64,000 nt of DNA. Source: Symsagittifera roscoffensis (Eukaryota > Xenacoelomorpha > Acoela > Convolutidae). The notes under the pieces are model-generated. The model was not told where the DNA came from. It did no database searches and worked only from the letters and a program-made list of their open reading frames with translations. The translations under genes were made by a program, and so were the position numbers. The stretch covers positions 21,893,480-21,957,479 of the forward strand of contig NC_087065.1 in NCBI RefSeq assembly GCF_963678635.1, given 5' to 3'. Below, in pieces: positions 24,801 through 30,129 of the stretch (position 1 is its first letter; each line of letters opens with the position of its first letter).

Positions 24801-26496
24801 GTCTGCTAGTCATTCACACATCTTGTACACCATAAAAGTGATACTCATGCGAGATGGGTTAAAAGGAAAAAGAGCCGAAGTTAGTTATTGCTCGTAGCTT
24901 TTTCCGTTGCCTTCACTTTCAAATCGTCTTTTTTATAGTTTTTTTTTCATGTTATTATGGCTAAATGCATGATGTTACTATGTAAAGTACAAGGAACAAT
25001 AAGCTAGACTATTTGAATGAATTAGAAAATATGCATTCGGGTATTTTTTTGTAGAAAAAGTTTCAGTCAATAAAAACTATCATTGTTCAACACGAACTAT
25101 ATTCAATACAGAACTTGCATCGGTATGAATTTTAGAAGCTTTCAAGCAAATTAGTACGTGGTGGCTAAATAGGAAATGCAATACAACCTTTTCTGATCAA
25201 GGAGAATTTGGATAAACTGGCTAAGAGAAGGTCTTGCTCACAAGAATTAATCATGAGAAAAAAACACTTTGACTAATGATCAATCTTTAAAGTTGCGGAT
25301 AAGAACTATCATGAGACAATCAATTTTCGTTTTGGAAACTATCCGGATTTATCAATTATCTTTCAAAGAGTTTTTTGGACAATTTTCATCATATTTTAAC
25401 TATTATAATCTGGGTTGTAGGGACCTCTTCTGATAAACTTTGTAGAAAATAGCTTGTAATATTAGGCTTTTTTTGTAGAGTTGTTTTCCAGAGGCATGGG
25501 CCAGTTTCTTTTTATAGAAAACTTAACAAATTACCTAAAAAACTTGTTTTTGTCGTAGCAATGAGATTTGCTTCATAACTGTTTTGCTTTTTGAGGCATA
25601 CCTCGGCAGTTTTCATTTGAGTTCTGTAGGATGCCCTCTCAAACCTATAATAATCATAATTTACTGAACTCAATGTTGTGTATATAATTGGTTTGAGTTA
25701 TTATGATTTATACATCTTTTAAGGTAGGGGGTGTGGAAAAGAGCCTTGCTCTCTTTTCAACGGTTTAAGGGCTCTTTTCTTCACCTTTGAGTTTCAATTT
25801 CAAACTACTTTTTATACTATGTCATAGTGCAATGAAACTTGGCAGGGTGAAGAAACAAACAATTAGGAAAAGATTTTTTCTTCATAGCTTACATCGTAAC
25901 TTTACGCGTTTAGCTGTAATTACACAGAAAACAACAATCAAAGTAGAAAATTTGGAAGGTGGGGGGTGTGGAAAACAAGCCAAATTGTTCCAATCTCGAA
26001 TTTCCGAAAAAATGTTGTTAAATATAACGTTGTCAATTCTGCCTTGTGAACAACGTAACTAACATTTGCATGTAAAATTGTTATGAAAATGAAAAGGTTG
26101 TGATGTGTAGGTAATTTGAAAAGAGACTTTTTCAACGCAACCCCTGTTTTCCCAAGGTTATGTAAAAAGACCGAATGTATTTAAGCCTACGTCATTTTAG
26201 GACAGGGTCTAAGCGAAAATAAATGGGGAGCATCATTAATACACTAAGTTATGGGATGCATTAGGAACGGTTTGTAGAATTTGAAACTCGTTAGATCATT
26301 CAAGTGAAATTTAAGCCTTGCACGTTCCAGTTAAATGTTCAAATGCCAAGAAGTCTTGCTAAGTTTATTTGAATTGCAGGGTGGCGATGACGCGACCAGT
26401 GCCTTCTGGCAGGAGATTTCATCCAGTCTCAATCTGTATGCCAGTCACTATGACTTCATCAAACGCACAGCGGAACTGCATGGTGCCCACTGGTGA
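711..26496 (+). CDS. TRPM2-like: TRPM2-like cation channel with C-terminal NUDT9-homology domain (12 visible exons, 5' end outside window)
   Basis: This gene encodes a plasma-membrane TRPM channel fused to a Nudix ADP-ribose pyrophosphatase-like domain. Seen: exons flanked by AG/GT at 711-855 or 1156-1339, then 3100-3169, 3609-3805, 4147-4297, 7454-7583, 8202-8493, 10326-10523, 10896-11001, 11511-11678, 12468-12578 and 26380-26496. All junctions keep one reading frame. In order they encode pore/S6 (TNI.LLN.LIAMF), the TRP helix, a coiled coil, a Pro-rich linker and a NUDT9-type domain ([23 protein letters not shown]...[22 protein letters not shown]), ending ...AHW-stop. Known of the family: TRPM2 is gated by ADP-ribose and Ca2+, and invertebrate forms can keep an active Nudix site. 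The N-terminal MHR domains and S1-S5 must lie upstream of base 1. The exon model is inferred by eye; homology is very sure. Confidence 0.93.
1156..1339 (+). CDS. TRPM2-like exon: outer pore and S6, alternative version 2
   Basis: The 184-nt exon follows a strong pyrimidine tract and AACAG and ends TTCAC|gttagt. Entry and exit phases are identical to those of exon 711-855, and the length differs by 39 nt, a multiple of three. It encodes a longer pore loop ([11 protein letters not shown]...NGT...YC) with two cysteines and an NGT sequon, then S6 with [13 protein letters not shown]. Splicing to 3100 gives ...MFTYTF, the usual TRPM joint. Including both exons in one mRNA would insert a second S6 and also shift the frame (145 or 184 nt is not divisible by three). 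Confidence 0.9.
1560..2460 (+). repeat. Decayed tandem repeat (~168-bp period) in intron
   Basis: Successive anchors of the type AAAACTAC...CAAATCTGAGAT..AGGGTTTAATC occur near 1579, 1700, 1868, 2166 and 2325 (spacings ~120, 168, 298 and 159). Each is followed by a GAATC..TCCTGCATAA..GCTACTCCCT-like segment. The same unit recurs at 12860-13400. Confidence 0.65.
3100..3169 (+). CDS. TRPM2-like exon: TRP helix
   Basis: The 70-nt exon lies between tttgtttag and |gtatgc. One base completes the codon from the S6 exon, then 23 codons follow: [16 protein letters not shown] and HLYELIK. This is the TRP helix that follows S6 in TRPM channels and couples cytosolic ligand binding to the gate. It ends in phase 0. 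Confidence 0.92.
3431..3545. mobile_element. hAT-type MITE fragment (left end)
   Basis: GGCGGATCCAAGATTTTCTC and GGAGGGCGGATTTTTAAA match the left terminal region of the family; the remainder is lost. It lies in the intron before exon 3609. Confidence 0.6.
3609..3805 (+). CDS. TRPM2-like exon: post-TRP helix region
   Basis: The 197-nt exon starts after tttcttcag and ends ATAAG|gtgaaa. It encodes [20 protein letters not shown] followed by a basic stretch and an acidic helix ending [11 protein letters not shown]. The RPA.PPP motif right after the TRP helix is typical of TRPM2/TRPM8-group channels. Phase: starts 0, ends with two bases of an Arg codon. Confidence 0.9.
4147..4297 (+). CDS. TRPM2-like exon: C-terminal helix / coiled-coil start
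   Basis: The 151-nt exon lies between gttctag and |gtgcgt. It encodes a charged helical segment ([19 protein letters not shown]...) and then [11 protein letters not shown] with heptad-like hydrophobic spacing, consistent with the TRPM tetramerising C-terminal coiled coil. A copy of repeat family R1 begins in the intron about 65 bp downstream. Confidence 0.87.
4362..4576 (+). repeat. R1 repeat copy, cut by the LINE
   Basis: It starts GTAGTTCAGACTCTCATATA and runs to GTGATGGACTTCTAGTTT, where the (TTG)n tail of the minus-strand LINE begins. A possible continuation (AGTTTCGATAGATCG, then the GCGAAGC tail) lies at ~7170-7250. A short R1 start also occurs at 3203-3255. Confidence 0.6.
4577..4600 (+). 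repeat. (TTG)8 microsatellite = (CAA)n tail of the LINE
   Basis: Eight TTG units lie on the plus strand, at the 3' end of the minus-strand LINE. Their position fits a retrotransposon tail rather than an independent microsatellite. Confidence 0.85.
4577..6960 (-). mobile_element. Degenerate Jockey/CR1-like non-LTR retrotransposon (LINE), pseudogenised
   Basis: The element lies in the intron between exons 4147-4297 and 7454-7583, minus strand. Recognisable pieces in 5'-3' order on the minus strand are an RT-flanking segment ([15 protein letters not shown], near 6500-6430), an RT core ([11 protein letters not shown]...SPPEVK...CADD, 5800-5590, where the usual Y of the YADD box is Cys), and the C-terminal Cys/His region ([17 protein letters not shown], 4720-4660). 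It then runs into a (CAA)n 3' tail at 4577-4600. Frames are broken by many stops and shifts. The 5' end is not clear, and about 200-400 bp beyond 6960 may also belong to it. It appears inserted into an R1 repeat copy. Confidence 0.8.
7140..7255 (+). repeat. Conserved repeat 3' tail with GCGAAGC...GCTTCGC hairpin
   Basis: AGTGGTGCGAAGCTCAGCTTCGCCCCTGTG. Equivalent tails lie at 10205-10255 and 14150-14190, with weaker ones at 8828-8850, 2860-2880 and 32036-32058. Confidence 0.65.
7454..7583 (+). CDS. TRPM2-like exon: coiled coil and start of linker
   Basis: The 130-nt exon follows ttatttaag (a weak pyrimidine tract) and ends TCATCAG|gtgaaa. It encodes [20 protein letters not shown], a coiled-coil continuation, then a Pro/Ser-rich linker ([16 protein letters not shown]). 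The ATG at its start is internal; the phase-0 joint to the previous exon (...TLESK|MDTVG) is good. It lies downstream of the LINE insertion in the preceding intron. Confidence 0.82.
8202..8493 (+). CDS. TRPM2-like exon: linker and start of NUDT9-homology domain
   Basis: The 292-nt exon lies between ttttgcatcag and |gtacgt. It encodes an Ala/Pro-rich linker ([15 protein letters not shown]), then [20 protein letters not shown] and [19 protein letters not shown]. The PWE...Y.PP.YT pattern is the N-terminal lobe signature of NUDT9 and of the TRPM2 NUDT9-H domain. It exits after two bases of a codon. Confidence 0.9.
8555..8850 (+). repeat. SINE-like repeat with tRNA-Lys-derived segment
   Basis: It contains CATGAGACTCTTAATATCTA followed by GGTCGCAGGATCGAATCC (8734-8771). 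This strongly resembles the anticodon (CTT) and T arms of tRNA-Lys, with a B box. The leading part (AAACCTTCTTTTTTCCAG, CATCTGTTCTCTGCTTTATT) recurs at 9895-10060. It ends with a degenerate GCGAAGC tail. Confidence 0.65.
9373..9455 (+). repeat. tRNA-like SINE head
   Basis: TGGCCTAGGGA (A-box-like) and GGTTCGAATCT (B-box) are about 45 nt apart, followed by a run of nine T. Acceptor and T stems do not pair well, so this is a SINE-type pseudo-tRNA, not a tRNA gene. Confidence 0.5.
9895..10255 (+). repeat. SINE-like repeat, second copy with hairpin tail
   Basis: Homologous to 8555-8720 (CCTTCTTTTTTCTAACCTAG, CATCTGTTCTCTACTTTTTT), then an A-box-like GTGGTTGAGTGGTTAGTGA, then a tail shared with 14057-14190 ending GCGAAGCTCCGCTTCGC. 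Confidence 0.6.
10326..10523 (+). CDS. TRPM2-like exon: NUDT9-homology domain, central part
   Basis: The 198-nt exon lies between gttttccag and |gtgaaa. It encodes [15 protein letters not shown] and then [20 protein letters not shown] followed by [17 protein letters not shown] and GPNH are near-invariant in NUDT9 and TRPM2 NUDT9-H domains and line the ADP-ribose site. Confidence 0.94.
10896..11001 (+). CDS. TRPM2-like exon: strand leading to the Nudix box
   Basis: The 106-nt exon lies between cttcttaag and |gtaata. It encodes [20 protein letters not shown] and [15 protein letters not shown]. It ends just before the Nudix box, and the intron splits the Gly-Gly pair (IPG|GMVDPG). Confidence 0.92.
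11511..11678 (+). CDS. TRPM2-like exon carrying the Nudix catalytic box
   Basis: The 168-nt exon (56 codons) lies between gtgtgttag and |gtcagc. The Nudix helix reads [20 protein letters not shown], fitting G-x5-E-x7-R-E-U-x-E-E. The metal-binding glutamates of REFMEE are all present. Human TRPM2 has lost this motif, while mitochondrial NUDT9 keeps it, so on sequence alone this domain looks catalytically competent for ADP-ribose hydrolysis (inference). The exon continues with a charged helix to ...FFKHGRE. Confidence 0.95.
12468..12578 (+). CDS. TRPM2-like exon: NUDT9-homology domain, [10 protein letters not shown] motif
   Basis: The 111-nt exon (37 codons) lies between cggcttag and |gtcagt. 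It encodes [20 protein letters not shown] and [30 protein letters not shown] is one of the most conserved strings shared by NUDT9 and TRPM2. Confidence 0.95.
12830..13400 (+). repeat. Decayed tandem repeat (~168-bp period), second block
   Basis: Anchors near 13010, 13122 and 13290 carry CTCGAAAACTACC...CTGACATTTTGGGTTCAATC and CTGCATAAACGACTACTCCC. It is homologous to the 1560-2460 block in an upstream intron of the same gene. Long open frames here are by-products of T-rich sequence. Confidence 0.65.
13526..14195 (+). repeat. R1 repeat, most complete copy
   Basis: It runs from GAAGATTCTTATATAGGTCT to GCGAAGCTCCGCTTCGC ATCTGTG at ~14160-14185. It therefore links the R1 body to the conserved hairpin tail also found at 7218-7250 and 10218-10250. 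Confidence 0.65.
14913..15140. repeat. Foldback element with long arms
   Basis: The core arms (14955-15013 and 15048-15107) are strongly inverted: TTAACCAATCAGAATCGAGA / TCTCGATTCCGATTGGTTAA. Weaker pairing extends outward to ~14913/15140 (AAAAAGTGAACAA / TTGTCCACTTTTT). The loop is ~35 bp and AT-rich. Confidence 0.8.
15322..15696. mobile_element. hAT-type MITE copy lacking its right end
   Basis: It begins CAGGGGCAGATCTAGG and follows the same internal sequence (GGCGCGCGCTCC..., GGGTCAGTCAGCC, ATAGTACAAAGGG). Similarity stops before the right terminal repeat, at the edge of a foldback sequence. Confidence 0.7.
15697..15868. repeat. Foldback (GGTACAAGTATGATAGTTGG ends)
   Basis: GGTACAAGTATGATAGTTGG at 15697 is repeated inverted near 15845-15868, with further pairing inward (AAGATGGG...CCCATCTT). 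It abuts the truncated hAT MITE 15322-15696. Confidence 0.65.
16607..16953. mobile_element. 347-bp MITE with 31-bp terminal inverted repeats, copy 1
   Basis: Both ends carry CTCATGCGCGAAGGACCGAA in inverted orientation (one mismatch on the left). It is the same length as copy 2 at 23867-24213, with high internal similarity. Similarity continues ~10 bp outside on both sides (ATTCC / AATAGC), so the true ends may be slightly wider. Confidence 0.85.
16990..17130. repeat. Repeat with GTTCAACAGTGCCGAAA hairpin, short copy
   Basis: A perfect 17-bp inverted repeat GTTCAACAGTGCCGAAA / TTTCGGCACTGTTGAAC (17033-17049, 17059-17075), with further degenerate copies of the word on both sides. It belongs to the same family as 23738-24447. 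Confidence 0.65.
17669..17674 (-). terminator. Pol III terminator of tRNA-Gln
   Basis: A run of six T on the minus strand starts 4 nt after the tRNA 3' end. Confidence 0.75.
17678..17749 (-). tRNA. trnQ-UUG: tRNA-Gln (anticodon UUG)
   Basis: On the minus strand a 72-nt cloverleaf reads GGTCCTATGGTGTAATGG... The acceptor pairs perfectly (GGTCCTA/TAGGACC). The anticodon arm is TTGGA-CTTTGAA-TCCAA (anticodon TTG), and the T arm is CCGAG-TTCAAGT-CTCGG. A and B boxes are intact, and a T6 Pol III terminator follows (17669-17674 on the minus strand). It lies antisense inside the last intron of the TRPM2-like gene and looks like a functional gene rather than a SINE head. Confidence 0.95.
17755..18335. 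repeat. Repeat family M5 copy (GGGGAAAAAGAGC) and a short tandem duplication
   Basis: AACAGCAGGTCGAATGAA occurs twice at 17782-17825. From 17964, GTGAGGTGGGGAAAAAGAGC starts a repeat whose second end (GGGGGTGACTGGAAAAGAGC) is at ~18220. Related copies lie at 24830-25000 (same strand) and 25725-26130 (inverted). Confidence 0.55.
18394..18780 (+). mobile_element. Repeat family M1 (GGTACTACTATG...), plus-strand copy
   Basis: It starts GGTACTACTATGTGATCGAG, runs through AGACACCTAGAGCTCTCAAA and ends near TTTCGCGAGATTTTTGAAATG. The reverse complement of 19782-20134 matches along its whole length. No coding capacity. Confidence 0.75.
18760..18901. repeat. Foldback with ~45-bp arms around an M1-like terminus
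   Basis: Left arm 18760-18804 and right arm 18857-18901 are inverted (GCACCAATTAG / CTAATTGGTGC at the outer ends), with a few mismatches. The 52-bp loop carries GGTACTACTGTGATAGAGTG, the M1 end motif, and a near repeat of it. Confidence 0.75.
19782..20134 (-). mobile_element. Repeat family M1, minus-strand copy
   Basis: Inverted relative to 18394-18780, ~1 kb away. It ends TCATAGTAGTACC. The pair could form a large hairpin in an intron transcript. Confidence 0.75.
20225..20430 (-). repeat. Repeat family M1, partial copies
   Basis: ATGTTGAGAAACTTTTCGGA, GAAATATGCTCGCTTCAAAC and AACCATAATTGGGT match the inner half of 19782-20134. A further end fragment lies at 22985-23087 (TTCTCAAGGGACCACTGTAT), and one at 3254-3425 in an upstream intron (plus-type). 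Confidence 0.65.
23738..24447. mobile_element. Element with TGCCGAAAA subterminal repeats, interrupted by a nested MITE
   Basis: The left end reads GGGGCAGTACAACGGTGCCG and the right end, inverted, GGGGGCGTTCAACAGCGCCG. Internal GTTCAACAGTGCCGAAAAT occurs near 23780. The 347-bp MITE (23867-24213) lies within. Ends are approximate. Confidence 0.6.
23867..24213. mobile_element. 347-bp MITE with 31-bp terminal inverted repeats, copy 2
   Basis: Direct-orientation copy of 16607-16953. It lies inside another element, between 23738 and 24447, whose ends carry GTGCCGAAAA-type repeats. Confidence 0.85.
24830..25000 (-). repeat. Repeat family M5, partial copy
   Basis: ACACCATAAAAGTGATACTC, GGAAAAAGAGCC and GCATGATGTTACTATGTAAA match 17964-18120 in the same orientation. 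Confidence 0.5.
25725..26130 (+). repeat. Repeat family M5, inverted copy
   Basis: GGTAGGGGGTGTGGAAAAGAGCC begins the unit, and GGTGGGGGGTGTGGAAAACAAG recurs at ~25960. It contains a frame (25832-25972) whose translation resembles that of 18170-18030 on the opposite strand. Confidence 0.5.
26380..26496 (+). CDS. TRPM2-like terminal coding exon
   Basis: After a 13.8-kb intron, the exon starts behind gaattgcag in phase 0 and encodes [20 protein letters not shown] then [18 protein letters not shown]-stop (TGA 26494-26496). G(D)DA...W..I...L.LYASH..F...A...AHW is the C-terminus of NUDT9 and TRPM2. The correct phase and family ending make the assignment secure despite the distance. Confidence 0.92.
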   Translation, partial: GGDDATSAFWQEISSSLNLYASHYDFIKRTAELHGAHW

Positions 26497-26743
26497 TTTC
26501 CTATCATGAAAAAAGGCACCAGCGAATGAAGATGAAAACCCGACTTAAAGATTTATCATTTCAACACAATTATTTCGTCTCAGTTATCAGAACTGATAGA
26601 TAGTCTCCTTTCTAAACTGTGGTACTTGGGTCTTTTCTGTTATACGGTACAAAAATAATATTTTTCTTATCTTGAAATCTGGATCATAATGGTCGAATCG
26701 GATTGGTTGAAATTATTTCCAGCTACAGTTTGTCTGGATTCTC

Positions 26744-26749
26744 AATAAA
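26744..26749 (+). other. Candidate poly(A) signal AATAAA for the TRPM2-like gene
   Basis: A canonical AATAAA lies 248 nt after the stop codon, giving a 3' UTR of about 270 nt. It is the first plus-strand AATAAA I see after the stop. The cleavage site is not visible from sequence alone. Confidence 0.55.
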
Positions 26750-27107
26750 AACAGTAGCTCAACTAACAAATTGAAAAATTTGGGCCGTATAACAGAAAAA
26801 AACCCTGGTACTTTAACCTTTAGCATTGCAAATAGTCCCAAAATTGACACACCGAAACTAAATGTCTCGCTCTTTTCTATCTTTTCTGAAATTATTGATG
26901 ATTTATATGGTCCTGGTCAATCTAAAATTAATATTGATTAAAACTTACCTTTCTTCTGTTTTGCATAATGAATTCACTGATCTTTTTTTTTCCAATGAGA
27001 AAAGCGAAAACGGGGAAAGATTCCTTCCAATTTGTTTTGTTAGGTCGATTTTTTTTCCTTTGCGTTGTTTCAAAGTTTCATATATTGAGTCCTCTCATTG
27101 TGTCATT

Positions 27108-27340
27108 GAGCGCAGTGAAGACATTTATATAGGTCAAGTTGATTTTTTTTGTTTCTTTTTCCAGGAAAAATGTTTAAGTTCGTTCACACCAAATTTGATC
27201 TTTTGCGGTTTGATTTCTTTTTGATTTGAAGTTTATTTCATTTTAAGTTTCTATAAGAAAGGCAACTTGCGCACTCCAATGTCGAATTTGGAATCGGCGC
27301 GAAAAATGACTTCTAATTTCGAAAGTGGATTTTTATTAAT
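27108..27340 (+). repeat. R1 repeat copy upstream of ABCF3
   Basis: GAAGACATTTATATAGGTCA, AAGAAAGGCAACTTGCGCAC and ACTTCTAATTTCGAAAGTGG match the family. It ends ~130 bp before the ABCF3 start codon, so it could lie in the promoter or 5' intron. Confidence 0.6.
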
Positions 27341-27454
27341 TATTACATAAATTGTCATCTTCACTAAATATAGATAAAAATTTTTATAGCGGTTTCTGAA
27401 AAGGCCGCTATATCAGATCTGAAAATTTTAATAGTAAAAAAATCCAGGTGAACT

Positions 27455-27469
27455 TTATCTGATTTTCAG
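27455..27469 (+). promoter_or_regulatory. Candidate 3' splice site just upstream of the ABCF3 start
   Basis: ctttatctgattttcag ends at 27469, 8 nt before the ATG at 27478. This good acceptor suggests an untranslated 5' exon upstream (or a trans-splice site), so the mRNA may be spliced although the coding region is not. No donor was identified. Confidence 0.45.
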
Positions 27470-27477
27470 AAGCAGTT

Positions 27478-29556
27478 ATGGTTTGTGTTGACTTCACAGC
27501 AGTCGTAAAAAACGGCTTTGCAGGTGACATAGACGATGAAATACTCAGTTACATCGTAAACGTGCTCTCTTCGAGCCAAGAAGATTTCTCCACGGGTGAA
27601 GATGTATTCGAAGCCATTGGCGATCTCCTCATGGAATGTGATTCAAACGAGGTCAAGGTCAAGAAATTCTGCGAATCGCTCTTCAAACAGATGAAAAAAG
27701 ACCCCGAAAATACACGCAGTAATAATGTAAAATTACTAGATGCACCAGTTAGCATAGGTGAATCTACAACTGATAATACATTTGAAAGCGCCAATAGTGC
27801 GAGTTTCTGGGCTGCGAAGCCCCACGAGAACACAATGATTGATTTTGAAGCTAATGAAGCTTTGGCTAATTCGAAGAAAGATCGCAAAAAAGAAGTCACA
27901 AATGATACTTCTAAACCTCCGCCTGAAGCAGTTGCTAGTCAGTCAATTTCAAAGAAGGATCTCAAATCAGAAAACGATGGTAGAAACCTGACAAAAGATA
28001 TTCACATTGAAGATTTCGATCTATCTTTCGGAGAAAATATACTCTTCATAAACACTTCTTTGCATCTAAATTACGGCAGAAGATATGGGTTTGTAGGAAG
28101 GAATGGTATAGGAAAATCCACGTTATTAAAAGCAATCGCAAATAAATCTCTAATGATACCATCTCATATAAGTGTGCTCATTGTTGAACAAGAAGTGCAC
28201 GGTGATGATACACTTATTATCGACAGTGTGTTAGAAAGTGATAAAGTTTTGACCGATTTGAGAAAGAAAGAGAAAAAATACACTGAAGATGGCAACTCAA
28301 CTGCCCTAGCTGAAGTTTTCAACCAATTGGAACTAATGGACGCCGATTCGGCTCCTTCGCGTGCCGCCGAGATCCTCGCGGGTTTGGGTTTCACTCCTCA
28401 AGACCAGAAAAGAACGACCAAAGAGTTTTCAGGAGGTTGGAGAATGAGAGTTGCTCTGGCGCGTGCTCTGTTTATGAAACCAGACTTGCTGTTACTTGAC
28501 GAACCGACAAACATGTTGGATCTGGCCGCCATTATTTGGCTGGAGGAGTACCTTCAAAAATGGGCATCGACTCTATTCTTCGTTTCCCATGACCGAAGAT
28601 TTTTGTCTCAAGTTGCGTCAGACATAGTTTATGCTTATAATAGAGAACTAGAGCTGTACAAGGGAAACTTTGATCAGTTTGAGTCAACGAAGAGTGAAAG
28701 AATGAAGAATCAACAGCGACAGTACGAGGCGCAGCAGCAGTACAGAGAACATATCCAGACATTTATAGACCGGTTCAGGTATAATGCTAATAGGGCGTCA
28801 CAAGTGCAAAGTAAACTGAAGTTACTCGAGAAGTTACCAGAGCTGAAAGCAGTTGACGAAGAAGCAGAAGTCGTGATCAGATTCGATGGGTGTGAGAAGC
28901 TTCCAGCGCCCATTTTGTACCTAAGTGAAGTTTCGTTTTGGTACAATAAAGACAATCCAAACTTCGTTAACGTCGATGTAAATGCCAACTTAGAATCCAG
29001 AATAGCATTTGTAGGCAGAAATGGAGCGGGTAAAACAACGCTTTTGAAATTACTAACCGGCGATTTGAATCCTTCGAAGGGTTTCAGACATGCCCATAAG
29101 AATTTAAAAATTGCATACTTCACACAACATCACGTAGACCAACTGGAACTAAACGTATGTCCGATGGAATTGATTGCTAAGAGGTATCCGGGCAAAAAGG
29201 AAGAGTTCTATAGATCGTGCCTGGGAAAGTTTGGCGTCAGTGGGAACCTTGCTCTGAGACAGCTGAACACGTTATCAGGAGGTCAAAAAAGTAGAGTCGC
29301 TTTCGTTCTGCTCAACATGCAAGCGCCGCACTTTCTTATCCTGGACGAACCGACAAATCATTTGGACATGGAGACAATTGAGGCTCTTGCAGATGCGATC
29401 AATAATTACTCGGGTGGTGTGATTGTAGTGTCTCACGACGAGTACCTAATCAAGAAGACATGCAAAGAAGTGTGGCTCTGTAAAGACAAAGGTGTCCAGA
29501 TTCTAGAAGGAGGAATAACCGAGTACAGGAAACTGTTAGAAGCTGAACTGATATAA
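27478..29556 (+). CDS. ABCF3: ABC-F family ATPase, ABCF3 / GCN20 type (single coding exon)
   Basis: This 692-aa soluble twin-ABC ATPase acts with ribosomes; the yeast relative Gcn20 partners Gcn1 in eIF2-kinase activation. Seen: an ABCF3-like N-terminal segment (GDIDDEILSYIVNVLSSSQE...DVFEAIGDLL, residues ~14-55). ABC1 has Walker A GRNGIGKST (207-215), signature FSGGW (317-321), Walker B LLLLDEPTNMLD (ending 348) and H-loop His 371. A charged interdomain linker follows. ABC2 has Walker A GRNGAGKTT (513-521), LSGGQ (599-603), LDEPTNHLD (622-630) and H-loop His 653. There is no membrane segment. Length matches the ABCF3 family (~700 aa). The start has a purine at -3 and G at +4. All ATPase residues are intact, so it should be functional. 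The oddity is the complete lack of coding introns beside a 12-exon neighbour; it may be a retrogene. No poly(A) stretch is visible after the stop. Confidence 0.95.
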   Translation: MVCVDFTAVVKNGFAGDIDDEILSYIVNVLSSSQEDFSTGEDVFEAIGDLLMECDSNEVKVKKFCESLFKQMKKDPENTRSNNVKLLDAPVSIGESTTDNTFESANSASFWAAKPHENTMIDFEANEALANSKKDRKKEVTNDTSKPPPEAVASQSISKKDLKSENDGRNLTKDIHIEDFDLSFGENILFINTSLHLNYGRRYGFVGRNGIGKSTLLKAIANKSLMIPSHISVLIVEQEVHGDDTLIIDSVLESDKVLTDLRKKEKKYTEDGNSTALAEVFNQLELMDADSAPSRAAEILAGLGFTPQDQKRTTKEFSGGWRMRVALARALFMKPDLLLLDEPTNMLDLAAIIWLEEYLQKWASTLFFVSHDRRFLSQVASDIVYAYNRELELYKGNFDQFESTKSERMKNQQRQYEAQQQYREHIQTFIDRFRYNANRASQVQSKLKLLEKLPELKAVDEEAEVVIRFDGCEKLPAPILYLSEVSFWYNKDNPNFVNVDVNANLESRIAFVGRNGAGKTTLLKLLTGDLNPSKGFRHAHKNLKIAYFTQHHVDQLELNVCPMELIAKRYPGKKEEFYRSCLGKFGVSGNLALRQLNTLSGGQKSRVAFVLLNMQAPHFLILDEPTNHLDMETIEALADAINNYSGGVIVVSHDEYLIKKTCKEVWLCKDKGVQILEGGITEYRKLLEAELI

Positions 29557-29641
29557 ATTAAAGATCTGAATACTCAGAAGCTTCTAATTGAATTGAAATC
29601 TTGAGCATGTCAGGTTTTTACTAGACCTCTGTAGGTGTCTA

Positions 29642-30059
29642 CAGCCGCAGATCTAGGAATTTCTCGAGGGGGGGGGGGCGGATTTTCAAAAAAAAAAATT
29701 GAAATTTTTGTCGACTTTTTTTTAGGTCCATCAAATTGATTTTCTGAGCTCTCCCGGATCACTATAAAGACCCTAATTTGACAAAATAGCCAAAATTTGT
29801 TTAAAAAATACTTAAAATTTGTAAAAAAAAAAAAGTCAAAAAAGGCGTTTTATGCACTTTTTGAAAAATTTCGTCCAAAAAATTGCGTGTTTTCGGCACG
29901 CGCTTCCCCTCAAAATAAGTGTAAACTGTCGCCAAAGGCGCCTTTAGAAAAAAAATTAAGGTCAGTCAGCCGAAAATGGTTATCTCAAATAGTACAAAGG
30001 GTCGGCAGGGGGTCAAATCCCTGAGGAGGTCGGCGTCCGCCCCCCTAAATCCGCTAATG
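29642..30059. mobile_element. hAT-type MITE, older copy with near-perfect target duplication
   Basis: Same family as 41871-42283 but in the opposite orientation. It starts CAGCCGCAGATCTAGG and ends ...CCTAAATCCGCTAATG, flanked by GGTGTCTA / GGTGTCTG (7 of 8). It is inserted 86 bp after the ABCF3 stop codon. Confidence 0.82.
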
Positions 30060-30129
30060 GGTGTCTGTCTACTATGTATTTTTGATGTATTATTGATCGA
30101 TGTGAGTTTTCTCATATCCAGGTTGTGTA

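Larger units (their letters stand above)
12579..26379 (+). other. Last intron of the TRPM2-like gene (13.8 kb)
   Basis: The intron is filled by the repeats listed separately, the antisense tRNA-Gln, and unassigned AT-rich sequence. I see nothing definable at 14196-14910, 15870-16215, 17150-17650, 18905-19300, 20430-22760, 23090-23735, 24450-24830 and 25000-25725, apart from scattered repeat words. Confidence 0.6.

Noticed and set aside
28164-29123. Minus-strand open frames of up to 137 codons
   Set aside because: They are antisense shadows of the ABCF3 coding sequence.
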